From NCBI GenBank assembly GCA_002633005.1, contig NMRA01000009.1:1800757-1864756 (forward strand): a stretch of DNA of 64,000 nucleotides. Reading direction: 5' to 3'. Positions 23,440 to 36,424 of the stretch are shown here, in pieces. Under the pieces are notes generated by a model. The model saw only the letters and a program-made list of their open reading frames with translations, did no database searches and had not been told where the DNA came from. The position numbers and the translations under genes are program-made. This DNA comes from Phoronis australis (Eukaryota > Phoronida > Phoronidae). Every line of letters begins with the position of its first letter. Within the stretch, counting starts at the first letter, position 1.

Positions 23440-23660
23440 TTATCGATGTTTTTCACAACCTGTTTTGACTTGTCACTGTGTAGAGTTTGTAGAGTTTGAA
23501 TTTTGCTGGGATAAGTTTAGCTTACTTGTGTCGAGTTTGAAATATTGGATGTTTTGCACTTTTGTTACTTGCTCAGTGCATTCATTACAAGGGAACACAC
23601 TAACTCCCCACAGTATGGACATGGACTGTGCAACGTGTACATGAATTTTGTAACTTGTTC
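23440..23660 (+). repeat. Dispersed repeat, family B, copy 1
   Basis: Contains TTTTCACAACCTGTTTTGAC, then TTGTCACTGTGTAGAGTTTG and AACTCCCCACAGT. The same order of blocks occurs in inverted orientation at 34130-34415. No coding capacity. Confidence 0.65.
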
Positions 23661-23792
23661 AGATTGATTTTTTTTGGAGAACAATGAATGTAAATGTTCA
23701 TGGCAAGATATCAAAAACACTGTTACAGTTGTTTTAAAGATTTTTCATGAAAATCTTAGAAGTCCTATTTTTTCATAGCCTCTCGTGCAAAA

Positions 23793-24380
23793 GTGGAATG
23801 GAAAATTTTAAAAACAATTCCAAATGTATTCTGGAGAACAGTCTGTAAAGCACAGTATCTTAAACCTTCAAATGAATACAATCAGTCGTTTCTGAGATAT
23901 GATGTTCTGAAGTCGCCAATATTGGACATTGGTCTAGAGCCATGCCTAACCTTATGGCCAGTGCTCTGGCTGAGGCTGTCATATTTTCAGATAACATAGT
24001 TAAAGCCAGTATCACATGCACTGGATCTGGATTAGATTAGAGGGCAGTGGACAACAAAGATATTATTTTCCAGGGTAATATCAGTGGCAGACCTAGAACA
24101 CATTTTGTTGTAATTGTATATCTATACTAAACAGCAAACTAAGCAGCTTAATGTCACACCTTTCAAACTGTTGTTCCAACCTCATCTAAGTCTGTAAGTA
24201 TTATTACATACATGAAGAACTTATATTGAATATATTTCTTTTAAAAGTGAGGACAGTGCAAAATGACAAGTGCCCATTTTGTGGACTTGAAACCTTTCAA
24301 TCACATATTTTTGGAATGTGATCGTGTAGTTCCACTTTGGAACGAAATACAAGCATGGCTTTCAAAGGTGGCAGGCACTA
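23793..24380 (+). pseudogene. Decayed non-LTR retrotransposon 3' ORF2 remnant
   Basis: At 24262-24375 the translation, with one frame change, reads NDKCPFCGLE, then NHIFLECDRVVPLWNEIQ. This is the CxxC-H-C motif found near the C-terminus of many LINE ORF2 proteins, with the usual following tryptophan. The open stretch from 23793 (WKILKTIPNVFWRTVCK) also resembles LINE C-terminal sequence. Frame breaks show it is inactive. Confidence 0.55.
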
Positions 24381-25734
24381 GCCTTTTATTAGAGATGAAT
24401 GTCAACTGTTATTTACATTCTTTGGAGATTTTTTAATGAAATTAATCACCTTTAAACCCTAGCACAACTCTTTGTTTATACTTGTTCCAAGGTCACCTGT
24501 ACTCCTGCACTAAGGACATGAAGGTTAAATTAATCACCCCCTCATGTAACTTGTTTGAAGCCCTTGTGATTCATTGTAAATTTATGTCAATCAGAGCTGT
24601 GAAGTGTGAATACCGTATGAGAGTAGTGAGAGTATTGGACTTTCATTCCTCACCTGTGTTCTAAATTTCTATTATTGGTTATGATTTTGAAATACAAAAA
24701 TTATTTGTTTTGTCTTAGGAGAACAAATGAACCACGGCTTCTCCAGCTGTTTACATACTTTGTGAGGTGATGCGCGAATTATGGTTTTAAATATAATATT
24801 GACTTTGACACTCTTAATTGGGAATTATTTACTCTATTTTTGGATATAATTGGCATCTCATTTTCTTGAGAATATGCTGTAGTGAAAAGCATTACTTCTG
24901 ATGTACAGGTTACTTTGCAATGTCTCTTGGTGATTTGCCAGCTCTCAAATTGAAAGCAGACAATTCTCAATTTGACATTGTTGGGGCCAGGAGATTGTAA
25001 ACCCATGAGAACAATTTGTATTTATTCTTTCTAAGTTTAGAGTGATGGCCCTTGTAAATTTTCGTCATTTAGACCAAACATCCAAACTTAAGCATACTTT
25101 GGAGCAGGGTAACTGTGCGTCTTAACATAGACCAATTTCAGTCTTAATTTTGGTCATAAGAAATTTCATGAAATGTGGCTAAGACAGATTGGTCTTAAGG
25201 TAGCTTGACTTCGGTCACATTCATGATTAATGAGACTTGAGAAAGAGTCCATGAGCTGTGTAAATAGATTCTGGAGCCTTGTTTGCATTGCGTAAGCTGT
25301 ACTTTTTGTGTGCAAAAGCCATGTTTTGTGAGTGTGGGGACATGTTAGTTAGTGACTGAACAGGATAAGTAATAAGTCAACAGGTTCTTGATTCATGTTC
25401 ATGTGTTCATAGCAATGTTCATGACTGAGCAGTGTTGTCAGGCTAGAAAAAGTGAGTGTGTTGCCAGTGTTTTGCAATTACGCCTCGAAGCCTTGGATTT
25501 GTTGTACATCCTGGAGGGTCATATTTTCAAAACAAAAAAGCAAGTCACAGTGTTCAAGAAAAACATGTACTAGTTCAGTTGTGATGAGTTTGTCTTCATG
25601 AGAGATTTACTCCACTTTAATTGGGCATATGGTTAAATAGAAAATAGTTTTTGTCTCCTTGATTTATTTGTTGAGTAACTTATTTAAATATTCAGCTGCA
25701 AATCCCTTTCTGTAACTGGTAGTGAATATCAATT
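24381..25734. other. Intergenic, nothing recognised
   Basis: AT-rich sequence with short open frames only. No repeat family or gene recognised. Confidence 0.45.
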
Positions 25735-25848
25735 CCCCTCCCTGCATCCGTTCCCTTCCCTCCACCCGTTATCCTCCCTCCACCCGGTCCCCTCCCTCCA
25801 CCCGGTCCCCTCCCTCCACCCGGTCCCCTCTCTCCACTCATTTCCATC
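25735..25848. repeat. 18-bp pyrimidine-rich tandem array
   Basis: About six units of CTCCCTCCACCCGGTCCC. The three central units are identical and the outer ones diverged. The strand is C/T-rich apart from ACCCGG. One frame reads PPSTRS repeats; the opposite strand reads WREGTG repeats. Confidence 0.85.
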
Positions 25849-25900
25849 CTCCACACATTTGGGTTGCCTGCATGTTTTTAGTTTGTAAATGTACCTGGTT

Positions 25901-26407
25901 TTACAGAATTGGTTAAACGCACGACACTTTTCGTTGTTCACAGTCTTTATTCCGTTACGTTCGTATCGGAACAAAACTTTACTCTCAACTGAACATAGAT
26001 ACAGTAACTGACCTAGCGACATGATTAAAAGACACACGATATTTCGAAACATACTTGTTTCATTCTCAAGTGAAGATAAACTGACGCAGTAATGCCACCA
26101 CAGAGTATAAGCTGATGACACACACAGTGAGACACGGCGGGTGAGAAATACTGCAAAGAATGACTAGAGAAGGAGGGTAAAAAATAACATTTCTAAAGCA
26201 AAAGTCTGCCCCGTTGCACAGTGTAGTGTTGTTTATGAGTTTGTATGCCCTATGGACTTCGTTCAAACGTCGAACAATGTTATATTGGTCAAACGGTTTG
26301 CAGTCTTTCCCCCTTGAGAGTAGAGTTTTGTTCCGAAAGTATGAACGTAACAGAATAAAGACTGTGAACAATGAAAAGTGTCATGCATTTAACAAATTCG
26401 GTATAAC
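25901..26407. mobile_element. MITE-like element with about 100-bp inverted arms
   Basis: The left arm (25901-26000) and right arm (26300-26407) are inverted copies. Shared blocks include GACACTTTTC-TTGTTCACAG, TCTTTATTC and CGGAACAAAACT. AAATGTACCTGG occurs just outside the left arm (25887-25898) and again at 26434-26445, 26 bp beyond the right arm, so the true right edge is uncertain. No coding capacity. Confidence 0.6.
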
Positions 26408-26445
26408 TGAAAACTTGCTCCTGAAGTACAGCCAAATGTACCTGG

Positions 26446-29040
26446 CTGAATGCTGACTATTGGCCCCTCCCACTTACCCAAATTGTGTACAAAAGCCATG
26501 CCTAGTACCTATTGTTGTTAATTTCAATAGTTGGTTGTGTGCATTTGCACAGACTAACACTGACCTGGGAGAGAAGTCAGTACATTTACAAACAATTTAT
26601 TATGTAACCATACATACTGGGTGCATGTTTTATTATTATTAATTGGTCTAGATTTAAAATGCATATTCTGTTTGTTAATACCCCAGACACCATCTGAAGT
26701 GGGTAAGATTATGTACATGTTGTTACTATGTTAGAGGTCTATAAACATTTACATAGGATAATGATAGTGTTTGTATTTTAGGTATGGTATTATATGTAGA
26801 TTAGGATCTCCTAAAACTATTAAATTCCAGAACTGTTTGTAATTCAGAAATACCCGTGAATATCTATTTTGTCGTGTTTGTGTGTTTAATGACTATTAGT
26901 CAGCCCTTGCATTTGTATTTTAAGAAAATAAAAAATTGCTATGAACTGTACAAGGTACGTAAACTACATGGTTAACGGACTGCTAAACACAGTGTCTAAT
27001 GCAAATACACGACTGACGTACCTGCAAACATTGTTCACTGACTCATTACATGGGATCAGAATCACAAATCATGATTGATTCACCAAAATACATAGTCAGA
27101 GACTCGCATTCAAGTTGAAACACAGCACACAGACCACCAAACATGGCTTATGGCTTAAATGTGGAAATTGGTTTTGACAGCTGTGTAATGGGTGTGGAAT
27201 TAAATATAATTTTGATCATATGTTTGCCTGTAGTGGGATGTAATTGTTGTGAATTTGAAACAATAAACCGCTTATTTGTTCTACAATTTATTGGCGTCTA
27301 AATTCTTTTTTGGAACATCAATTCTCAATTGCGTCAGTGTGAGTAGCGACTTTTGTTTTCTTCTGCTTTCTTCTCAAAATGACATAGATTGTTCAAACTC
27401 CGTAAAAAGACCCTCTTTTTCAATTCCCTTTCTCCCTAGTAATAATCACTATTTCGCGCTACTTACCTGGGAAGCCAATGAATCCGTGGCCGTGTATTTG
27501 GCATGCTTTATCTTAGTGAACTGTGTTTGGCGGTCCGTGTGCTGCGTTTCAACGTGACTGTGAGTGAGTGAATGAATCGTGCTTTGTGAGGGCGATCCCG
27601 TGTATGTGAGTCAGTTAATGGTGTTCGCAGGTATGTGAGTTGTGTTTTTGCATCCAACACCATGTGTAGCAGCAGTCGGTTAACTGTAGTTTGATTACTA
27701 CCTTGCTCTAATGTTGGCGATAAGTACTCCCTGACTCAAATTAAGATTCCTTGGCTTAGGCACATGGCTGAGTAAAGTAAACACTAAGTATTGACCTGTC
27801 CAGAATATCAACATGTGTTAAGGTATGATGTAAAATACAATAAAACTATCCACTGAAGAATGCAGACACAAGTCTCTCTAGACTTAAAGCAATTTGATGT
27901 GGGTCAGAATATTGCAGTCATGCATTGATCATGGATGCCCTGAGAAATTTGATGCCCTATTTTCGAAAACCTGGGTGAACATTTCGCCTGTGTTTTTTGA
28001 CAGTGATGTTATGACAGTGATATTAGGATTCATAACGTGAATACCATGTTTACAGGGGTTTTTAAACATCTATCATTCACTTGTGCCTCCGTGCATCCCA
28101 TATATATTACTGGAAAGTACCATGTAGACAGGACTATGTGATTACAATTTAAGCAATGAAAATGTTAGTTAAAACCCAGTTTGTAATGCTTTCTGTGTTC
28201 TGCATGAGTTTGGCTGTCATTACAGATACCTTGCGAACTGTGACAAAATGTCAAGCAATTGTTGGCATTTATAGTTGTCTAAGTAATCTAAACGCTCTTT
28301 ATTCTCATGTAAATCAAGCTTGCAGGGATGATTGTTGATGTTGAAACAGTCAAAGAACTCCATTTGTTTGTCTCATGTTTTACTAGGAAGTAAACACTGT
28401 ACTAAAAAACTGAGACCACTCCAACACATGAAACAAAACAATAGTTTCAAACTTTCTCTGCTTGGGCCTAAGTGCGACATGGCCTTAATAAATAAATCAG
28501 TAAGTGGGAAAGGAGATTGTAACTTTTAGATCTGATTTAAATGTTATAACTCTTGGTGTGAACACTGTAGAATGACTTTGAAAGTTGCAAGTGTAGCGCA
28601 GGTAACCCTCTGTGTTAAGCAGGAGGCTATAATCATTGGAACTCGCTGTAAACACGGCAGTTGCAAGAGTTACAACTCGCTAGACGGCGCTGTTATCAAA
28701 TCTAAAAATATGTTACCACTCTGAAGTAGTTGGGCTAACTGTTATGCAAAAGCAGCTTCAGGTCAGACTGTGTAGGCAAAGTTTTATGTTTGTTCACTTC
28801 AACAATTGTGTAGGTGTATCATAAATTCCACACAAGTTTGAGGTAATGCCTAGTGATGTAACTATTGTACACTTTGAATGAAAGGGCTTGAGCTGAGTTA
28901 AAGTACAGGAGAACTTTTCTCACTTCTACTGCCATATAATTATCACTATTGTGTTGCTGTTTTATAAAAGTTTTAGCTGAACCTAATTTGGCACTCTTAT
29001 TGCTATTCAATGTCTACAATCATTCCTTTTTGTTTTGCAG
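26446..29040. other. Intergenic or upstream region
   Basis: No coding exon recognised. A slightly more GC-rich stretch near 27460-27640, ending TTCGCAG then GTATGT, could be a first non-coding exon and donor for the gene that includes 29041-29095. This is speculative. Confidence 0.35.
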
Positions 29041-29843
29041 GTGAAGTGCGACGTCGGTGTAGCTCCAGAGGTATTTTATTTACCCAATGGATCAGGTAAG
29101 CGCTCAACCTTGACTTCTTAAAACTCTTGTTAATGCCCATGTTCAACTGAACTCCCACCCCCTGTTTTTGTGTTTCTCAAATTAAGTGCCATAGGCGGTA
29201 ACCCGGATGAGTAAGGTAATGTGACAAATAGGAGGATAATTAATAAATATTTCTCAATAGCATTTGCTGTTAAAATTGGTTTTCATCAGTTTCACTCTTT
29301 TCCAGAATTTGTACAGTTTGCCTTGACAGACATTACATCAAAGATGTTGTGTTCATGCTCTTGGTTCATTCTTTTCAACTTCAGTGTGCAGTTTTCTATG
29401 ATGGGATTGGCGTATACTAACTTGTGTGGGCGTTTGTCATGTGCCTGGTACGCCCTTTCATAGACATTTCCCCAATTTCATGATCTGGTTGATGTTTCCA
29501 ACAAAGTTAACTTATCTAGCTCATAATCGGACAATGTCTCCCGGCTTCCTATTTTGTGTGTTTAGTGACAAGGCATGTTTTGAGTCTTATGGTACTAAAG
29601 CAGTTATTGAGCTATAAGGTAAGGTTTGTTGCTGTATTGTAATGGCCTACAGACTTCCATCACTTACGGTAGAAATTAACGAGTTTAGCACTGTGAAAAA
29701 ATAAATATTTTGAACCTGTCCTAAATTATAGAAATAGGCAATATTGACCGTCTGAAATTCGAGAAATATGTGAAAGACAGCAAAATCGACGGTGTCGACG
29801 ACCCAAACATTTCATGTAGAATACAAAAGAGGATAGTGAGAAT
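29041..29843 (+). CDS. Two candidate exons of an unrecognised gene
   Basis: Exon 29041-29095 has a strong acceptor (TTTTTGTTTTGCAG) and donor (CAG then GTAAGC). Its open frame reads VKCDVGVAPEVFYLPNGS. A second candidate, 29732-29843 (acceptor AATTATAG, donor AAT then GTGAGT), joins it in consistent phase and continues EIGNIDRLKFEKYVKDSKID and GVDDPNISCRIQKR. The composition looks coding, but I recognise no family and found no further exons or start codon. Alternatively 29041-29095 is a 5' untranslated exon of EEPD1. Joined to 36372 it creates a 15-codon upstream frame (ATG at 29087, stop just before the EEPD1 ATG). Both readings may apply to different transcripts. Confidence 0.35.
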
Positions 29844-32604
29844 GTGAGTACAGAGATATATTTATAATATGAACATTTTTAACGTATACTTCACAACAAA
29901 CTAGGACATGGAGTTTTGCTTTTCACAAAGTCTGTTTTAACGTGACACTGAACAACATCGTTTCGCCGATTCGGGCGCATGGCATAGTGAAGGTCGTGGC
30001 GCTGGGAGGAAGGTAACTGGGCCGCAGAAAAAAATATTTTTATATTCCCTGGTCTTTTTTCTTTCAGAAAATATATAGTTTTACTAGTTGACAAAGTCTA
30101 GTTTTTGATAAACAAGTTAGAATGGAGGCCACTAAATAAGGTTTGAGATATCCTTAACTGTATGGGGAAAGGCCCTTTAATAGTTGTGTAGGACCTAATC
30201 AACAAGTCTGTGTGCATATTTAGCCTATTTACAAAGTAATTTGGAGCTTTAATCTTGAGTCAATATTGCATGGTGAACATGGGTCAAAGTATTTCTAGGC
30301 CATTCCGGCATTGTGATCTATATCTATTGTGCAAAGTTCAGTAATTAGTCAGAATGACCTGCAATAGCTTTCATACTGGGTGCATTGTTGTCTGAGGATT
30401 ATACACATAGTCTGTCTGTAAATTGTTATTTACAGACAGGTTAGGATGGGAAAGGTAGTTACCCCTTGGAACACAAGTTTCACAAAGCAAAACATTTCCT
30501 GTGGTAGTTGCGTGACCATAAATGTACCAAAGTATAGCACTAGATGCTAACAAACATAGAAAAAGTCAGTTGATGAAACAAGTTAGCGGTATATGCGCAG
30601 ATAACAGGTTTCAGAGAAATGTCTTATTCCCCACGTCATTTTACCAACATTATATCTGATGTAAAGTTTATGTCCCGGTTTTAGAAAAGACGTCGCATAT
30701 TAACCTGCTGATCTTTCTGTTTGGAAACAAGGATATTTTTTGAGGGATCCTTCTCGCGGAAATAGATGAAAGAATTGGTTTTTGGATGTGACCCTTTTTA
30801 ACGAAAGATTTTTTTAGTTTGGGATGTGAATTCTTGTGAAGGAAATGTGTTCCTACTGACAAGAACACGATTGATGTGGATCTTCAAGATGGTGCAACTA
30901 TTGTTGGCATATTAACTTGAAACAAGATGAACTGATTTTTGCAGTTCCTTGAGGGATGTTCTTGGCATTTGGCAAACAATTTATCAGAAGGCAATGACAC
31001 CTTCCTATTTTTGGCTGGGACTGGCATATTCTGTGCCATCTAATGGCCATCAATTTTGTTATCCTTATGGATACTCATAAGCATGGTGTTAGTAGTCCAA
31101 TGGTGGGTACATTTCAACGCTTCGTGTTACTCTTCTTTTTGTGTGAGTTCCATAATTTCTAGTTTAGTCATCAAATTGACAATGTGAGGGTGAGAGTTGA
31201 CGATTCATTGTGAGAGTTCATGAACTGACGTAACGGCTAGCATAATTTTCATCAGCACTTTGACTAGTAGTAGGAACTCTAGTGTCGTGGATGGCTACAA
31301 GGGCAACTTTGACTAGTAGTAGGAACTCTAATATTGTGGATGGCTATAAGGGCAACTTTGACTAGTAGTGGGAACTCTAGTATTGTGGATGGCTTTTAGG
31401 GCAATTTTGACTAGTAGTAGGAACTCAAGTATTGTGACTGGCTACAAGGGGCACTTAGTGTTATGCAACTGTTTTCAGTAGCACTTGTGTAGCCAGGCCA
31501 CTTACGTAAAATGACACACATGCACACTAAATAAAGGCCATGGTAATTGTTGCCCTAATCAATTAGTATTATAGTGCCCTAAGTAAAACCTCTTGGGTTT
31601 GGTACACAGTATGGCGGACAGGTGGAATTTTGTTTTGTCAAATTTCTCAAAATAAGTAATTTTTCAGAAAAATTTACTTTGCTTTTGGCATGGTTTGTTT
31701 GGCGTAGCTATTGCCCGACAACGTTTGATAAAATTTTGGGCATCATGTGAAAAATAGAAATATGGCAGTTTTAACATTTTTTGTCCCAAATTGAAGAATC
31801 TTTACCGCAAATGTTCTTTGACATCAATTTTCACTTTAAATGCAATTCAGGTGGCAAGGAAAAAAAGCTGCTGGTGAAAATTACCCCTAATGCCAGCATT
31901 TTCACCACTACAAATTGCAAGCATTTTTTACCTGTCATGTGAGGCTTGTGTTATTTTGGTCATGTTTCTGTCATCAGTGAGTAAGACATAACTTTGTACT
32001 TGTAGTTAGAAGACACATTTAGTCTTTGGATCAGTGTCTCCAAGGAAACCACAGTATAAAGTATGCCTTGGGTAATCCCCCACTTATTATAGACCATTCT
32101 TAACAAGATCTCATTAGTACTAATGTCTAATACGGATGATGCTAAATAAAGCAACACAATGACTGTGTCCACTTTGTTTACAGGTGATCTCTTTTGTACT
32201 TTATTGAACTTTTGTTTTCACTGAAGAGTTCATCCGAAAGGGACTTCACTAGCTCCAGGAACATACAGTTAAACAAAAGATTCAAATGTTATGCAGAAGA
32301 ATTCACATCACATAGACTGGTAAATGAGTATCATATCAGCACAGCCCCTAGTATGCAAATTAAGTCTGGGCCTCAGGTATTTTGTGGTCTCATTTAATGA
32401 CTACTGTAATCTTATGAAAGTTTATACTGGTAATGGTATTGGATATACAATGTTTAGTATGCCAGTTGCTGGAACACTCTGGTTTTTGGATGAATTCGTC
32501 CCTGTGGTGGCTATTGTTTGAATAATCCACTACTGATATCTAACTCTGTGAATGGATCTCATTAAGGGTTCTCTGCTATGCTTTATTGGTTCATGGCTTC
32601 GACT
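29844..32604. other. Intergenic, one tandem array
   Basis: Apart from the 49-bp array at 31262-31452, nothing is recognised. An open stretch at 32194-32397 lacks a convincing in-phase splice link to either neighbouring exon candidate. Confidence 0.4.
31262..31452. repeat. 49-bp tandem array, about 3.9 units
   Basis: Units begin GACTAGTAGTAGGAACTC and end GGCTACAAGGGCAACTTT with scattered substitutions. No open frame of note. Confidence 0.85.
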
Positions 32605-33051
32605 TAAGTCGCTTTCCCATTAGAGGTGAAAATTTACTTTTACTAAAGTTTCGGTAATTGGGAAAGGTTAACTCCGGTTGTTAATCTGCAAGTGAAACTT
32701 CGCTTAAAATAGTAGGTCTTAATAGCTAAGCTTCAGTACTCACCAAAACTTTGGTGTAGTGGAACAGTCAAAGCGAAGCTTTGTCAAAGTTGTCAATAGA
32801 GGTTGCTTCAACGATATACGATCACGCGAGACTCCCTAAACGAGTTCTGATGAAGAACGACACTGATCATTTTCATAAACACTTGTAAGTGGCAGGAGAA
32901 CAATTTTCAGTTAGCCTCGGCTTAAACCCACTCCTTAATATTCGTTTGAGAGTACGAATGAACTGCGTCGTCTGTTGTCATAGCGATGACTTCGACATCG
33001 CTGGCTAGCCAGAAAGGTAATCTGAAGTTCCCCTAATGGGAAAGTGACCTT
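32605..33051. mobile_element. Possible MITE with short inverted ends
   Basis: The left end AAGTCGCTTTCCCATTAG and the inverted right end AAGGTCACTTTCCCATTAG match over 18-19 bp. The interior repeats related words (GTAATTGGGAAAGG, GAAGTTC). Edges and superfamily are uncertain. Confidence 0.4.
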
Positions 33052-33142
33052 ACTGTTCTTGAGTTATTCAAGATTTTATGACTGCTCTTTTGTTGAATAA
33101 TTCCTTTTTGTATGTTTTCTGTTAAATGTGGCTGTTTTCTAT

Positions 33143-33440
33143 GGAGATGTTTGATAGAATGGCCATGAATGGTACTGAGACGTTTGATTGAATGGCCTTG
33201 AATGGTATTGAGACATTTGATTGAATGGTCATGAATGGTATTGAGACGTTTGATTGAATGGTCATGAATGGTACTAACACATTTGATAGAATGGTCGTGA
33301 ATGGTATTGAGACGTTTGATTGAATGGTCATGAATGGTACTGAGACATTTGATAGAATGGTCGTGAATGGTACTGAGACATTTGATTGAATGGTCGTGAA
33401 TGGTATTGAGACGTTTGATTGAATGGCCCTGAATGGTACT
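33143..33440. repeat. 33-bp tandem array, 9 units
   Basis: Units of the form GATTGAATGGTCATGAATGG plus TATTGAGACGTTT. The period is a multiple of three, so the minus strand carries an open 11-residue repeat (SNVSIPFTTIQ type) running from 33487 to 33122. There is no signal peptide or splice context, so coding is doubtful. Confidence 0.9.
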
Positions 33441-34129
33441 GTATTTCTTATCACCAGTGTCATATCTGGCTCTTCAGACCCTTTCATACTAATGTTGTCG
33501 CGTCGAAGTTTTGGGGAGTTACGGTAAATATAAACGGTTAACTTCGGTCCTGGATTGAAGTTAACAGTTCCAGCTTATTTCGCAGTAAACATTTGGATCT
33601 AATAGTGGAGTGTTGACGCTGCAGTGCAGTATGAACGGTTAACTTGGGTCCCAATTAAAGGACAGTGTTGTCGCTAATATTTGCTTATATTTTGCTCGAT
33701 TAATTACCAATCGAATTAGAAATAAGTTTCATGTCAATTAGCACATATAAATGTTCCCAAATTGTCACATTACAAAAAATCCTAGCATGCACGAGATGCA
33801 CTAGCGGTATGTTGCGATTACTTCCATGACAGCAGGGTCACCTACCATTTACTTCGATGTCTGTTAAGTACCGAAGCCGATATGAACAATTCAGGTAACT
33901 TCGCTGTTTATGTCGACGCTCCACTCAGACCGTCCGGAGTTACGTCAGTACGAAAGGACCTTTTGACTATGTATGTTTACTACTTCTTTGAACGTTTCTG
34001 CGTTTATGCAGCATGTAGCTGTGGCTGTTGACTATTTATCAAAACAGAAGAATGTTTGTAGTTTTTGTCACCCAGATTGACTTAGTGTTGTTGGTTTTCA
34101 GTTTTGGCACTTGGATCGAGAAACTGATC
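33441..34129. other. Intergenic, GTTAACTT-rich
   Basis: Contains repeated words such as AACGGTTAACTT and TCGAAGT / ACTTCG, possibly a diverged MITE, without clear ends. No gene. Confidence 0.35.
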
Positions 34130-34415
34130 TTCTGGTTACGCAGTATTCTCCACAACAGAAAGTTTTAACTCGACTAGAATTACAATATTCATGTATCCAT
34201 GTTCAAAAGTCCATGTTCACACTGTGGGGAGTTTGTGTGTTGAGTCTTCGAATAATGCATAGAACTACTACCAAAATGCCAAAATGGCCTAATCTCCAAA
34301 ACATTAAACTCGTTGCATGGGTTTTCAAACTTGACGCAAGAAAGCCAAACTCGTCACGGCATAATTCAAACTCAACACAGTGACAAGTCAAAACAGTTTG
34401 TGGAAAACACTATCA
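34130..34415 (-). repeat. Dispersed repeat, family B, copy 2
   Basis: Inverted relative of 23440-23660. Its reverse complement contains CCACAAACTGTTTTGACTTG, then TCACTGTGTTGAGTTTG and AACTCCCCACAGTGTGAACA. It abuts the 37-bp array. Confidence 0.65.
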
Positions 34416-34807
34416 TGAAGGAATTATTAGTCATGTTGATATTTGAATATCAGGAAGGAATTGTTAGTCATGTTGATATTAAATATCAGGAAGGAATTGT
34501 TAGTCACATTTATATTTAAATATCAGGAAGAAATTGTCAGGTTGATATTTAAATATCAGGAAGGAATTGTTAGGTTGATATTTAATATCAGGAAGGAATT
34601 GTTAGTTCGATATTTAAATATCAGGAAGGAATTGTTAGTCAGGTTGATATTTAAATATCAGGAAGGAATTGTTAGTCAGGTTGATATTTAAATATCAGGA
34701 AGGAATTGTTGGTCAGGTTGATATTTATATATCAGGAAGGAATTGTTTGTCAGGTTGATATTTATATTTCAGGAAGGAATTGTTAGTCAGGTTGATATTT
34801 AAATATG
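34415..34807. repeat. 33-38 bp tandem array, about 11 units
   Basis: Units read AGGAAGGAATTGTTAGTCAG followed by GTTGATATTTAAATATC. Unit length varies by small deletions (for example loss of the TCAG block around 34540-34600). ATATTTAAATAT inside each unit is palindromic. Confidence 0.9.
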
Positions 34808-36371
34808 TGTAGGGGCACAGAGTGGTTATGATCAAGATACTTCAATGTTGCCTCTAGGTCATCCATCCCTTGTTTTGTTCTGTGCATGGCATATGTACTA
34901 CCAGTACATTATGCATAACTGAATTCACATTTATTTCTACCTGGCTGTATGTAGTGTCAAGGTCATCAGGCATGGCACTCACTCACCTGATGGACACTTT
35001 GTTTTAGTGATGGGAAAGTCCACCTGGTCGTCACCTATTCCACCCTTTCACTTCAGCCCTGGTCGCTCCCATTGCTTTATGCTTAGAGCTGCCTTTCTGC
35101 TAACTTTACGTCGTTTACACTTGAACCCCTGTGTTAGCAACAGCGAATATGGTAATCACTCTAGCTTCCCTCGTTGAGACTTGAGACTCTTGCGTCTTCA
35201 TAACTCAGCGCAGTTCTTGTTTTTTTTTCTAGAAATTGGACTAGCTTTTAGTGCGAGGGGTGTCAAGTAGTGAAGTAAAGTATCCCATGTTGAATTGTAT
35301 GTAGTTACTCTCTCATAAGTGTTATTTGATCCTTTGATGTGGACATGATATTCTAATGTTTCTGACCTCATCAACATCTTTACCCTCTGAGAGTTGATGT
35401 TAACGCTCTTCTCCAATGATGTGCGTCTTCTTTTGTAACTGACAAAAATGGCTTTTTTGATCTGTTTGGTATATTTTGTGGTCTCTGAAGTTTGGTTTAT
35501 TACATATTTGTATTTTATGCTTTTGAGGTCAGAGTAGGATATGAGTGGGGAATATTCAGTGCCATAATGCAGGGTTATTTCCTTTGACAGTGCTACAAAA
35601 GGTTGAATTGTTATACCCTGTATGTGATGCTTGGTTATTTTATGACTAGATGTTTATCAACACATCACTGTCTAGATCATTTGGATGACTGTTTTAGCTG
35701 CCTTTCATGTCTATATACTCAGTTGAATCACTAGTTCCTGTTGGTTCATGCTGGTAATTTTACTTGACATTATTTACTAAAGTGGCTTAAGATAATGTAG
35801 AGCTTCAAATTTGTTTAGTTTAAGATCATGTGAGCTTAGAGATTAATGTTTTCAGTACCTTGATTAGGTGGGCAAGTAGGTGTAAGGGTTACTTGTCTTT
35901 AACTGTAATTGCTGGTCCTGACCTTAAACTTTAGACATTTCAAGTTTTGTTATTTACCCAGTATGGATAAACTTAATTATGCTGTGCTGTTATGTTATTT
36001 TGTGTCAGTCTTGATGTCTGCAAAACCTAATTGTTCTTCAAGAAGAGAGGTAGACTAGACTTGCCAATATCCGTATGCCTAGTCTCATCATTTTGTATGC
36101 CTAGTCTCATCATTTCACTTGTTTACCTCCTTCTTTTCTAGCTGATCGTTTGTTTTGCTTGTTTATATATTTTTGTGATTTTTAAGCAGTTAAACTTTCC
36201 AGGACGCCTTGAAATATTTTGTATTGCGAACTACAATTCTTATCAATTTCAGAAGGACAAAATTTCGTGAAAATTCGATTGCTAAATATTTTCCTCTGGA
36301 TTTTGTTTTTACATTGTGTACTGAAGTGTTCTGTGCATTGTTTCAACAATTGCAATCTATGTATTTTCCAG
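34808..36371. other. Upstream of EEPD1, nothing firm
   Basis: Region before the EEPD1 coding exon. An open minus-strand stretch at 35416-35198 looks mildly coding (LEKSVNINSQRVKMLMRSE) but matches nothing I recognise. A short duplication (ATGCCTAGTCTCATCATTT) lies at 36076-36115. Confidence 0.35.
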
Positions 36372-36424
36372 CCATGTGAGTCAAATGATGAACTAGTGAC
36401 TGCGTACTAAAAGAACTCTCCATA

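Noticed and set aside
26112-26118. Hammerhead ribozyme (CTGATGA word) inside the 25901-26407 element
   Set aside because: The other core parts (GAAA at the right spacing and closing stems) are not there.
33122-33487. Coding gene with 11-residue repeats on the minus strand
   Set aside because: The frame exists only because the 33-bp period is a multiple of three; flanks show no coding or splice signals.
34415-34807. CRISPR-like array
   Set aside because: There are no unique spacers; the whole 37-bp unit repeats with small indels, and the context is eukaryotic.
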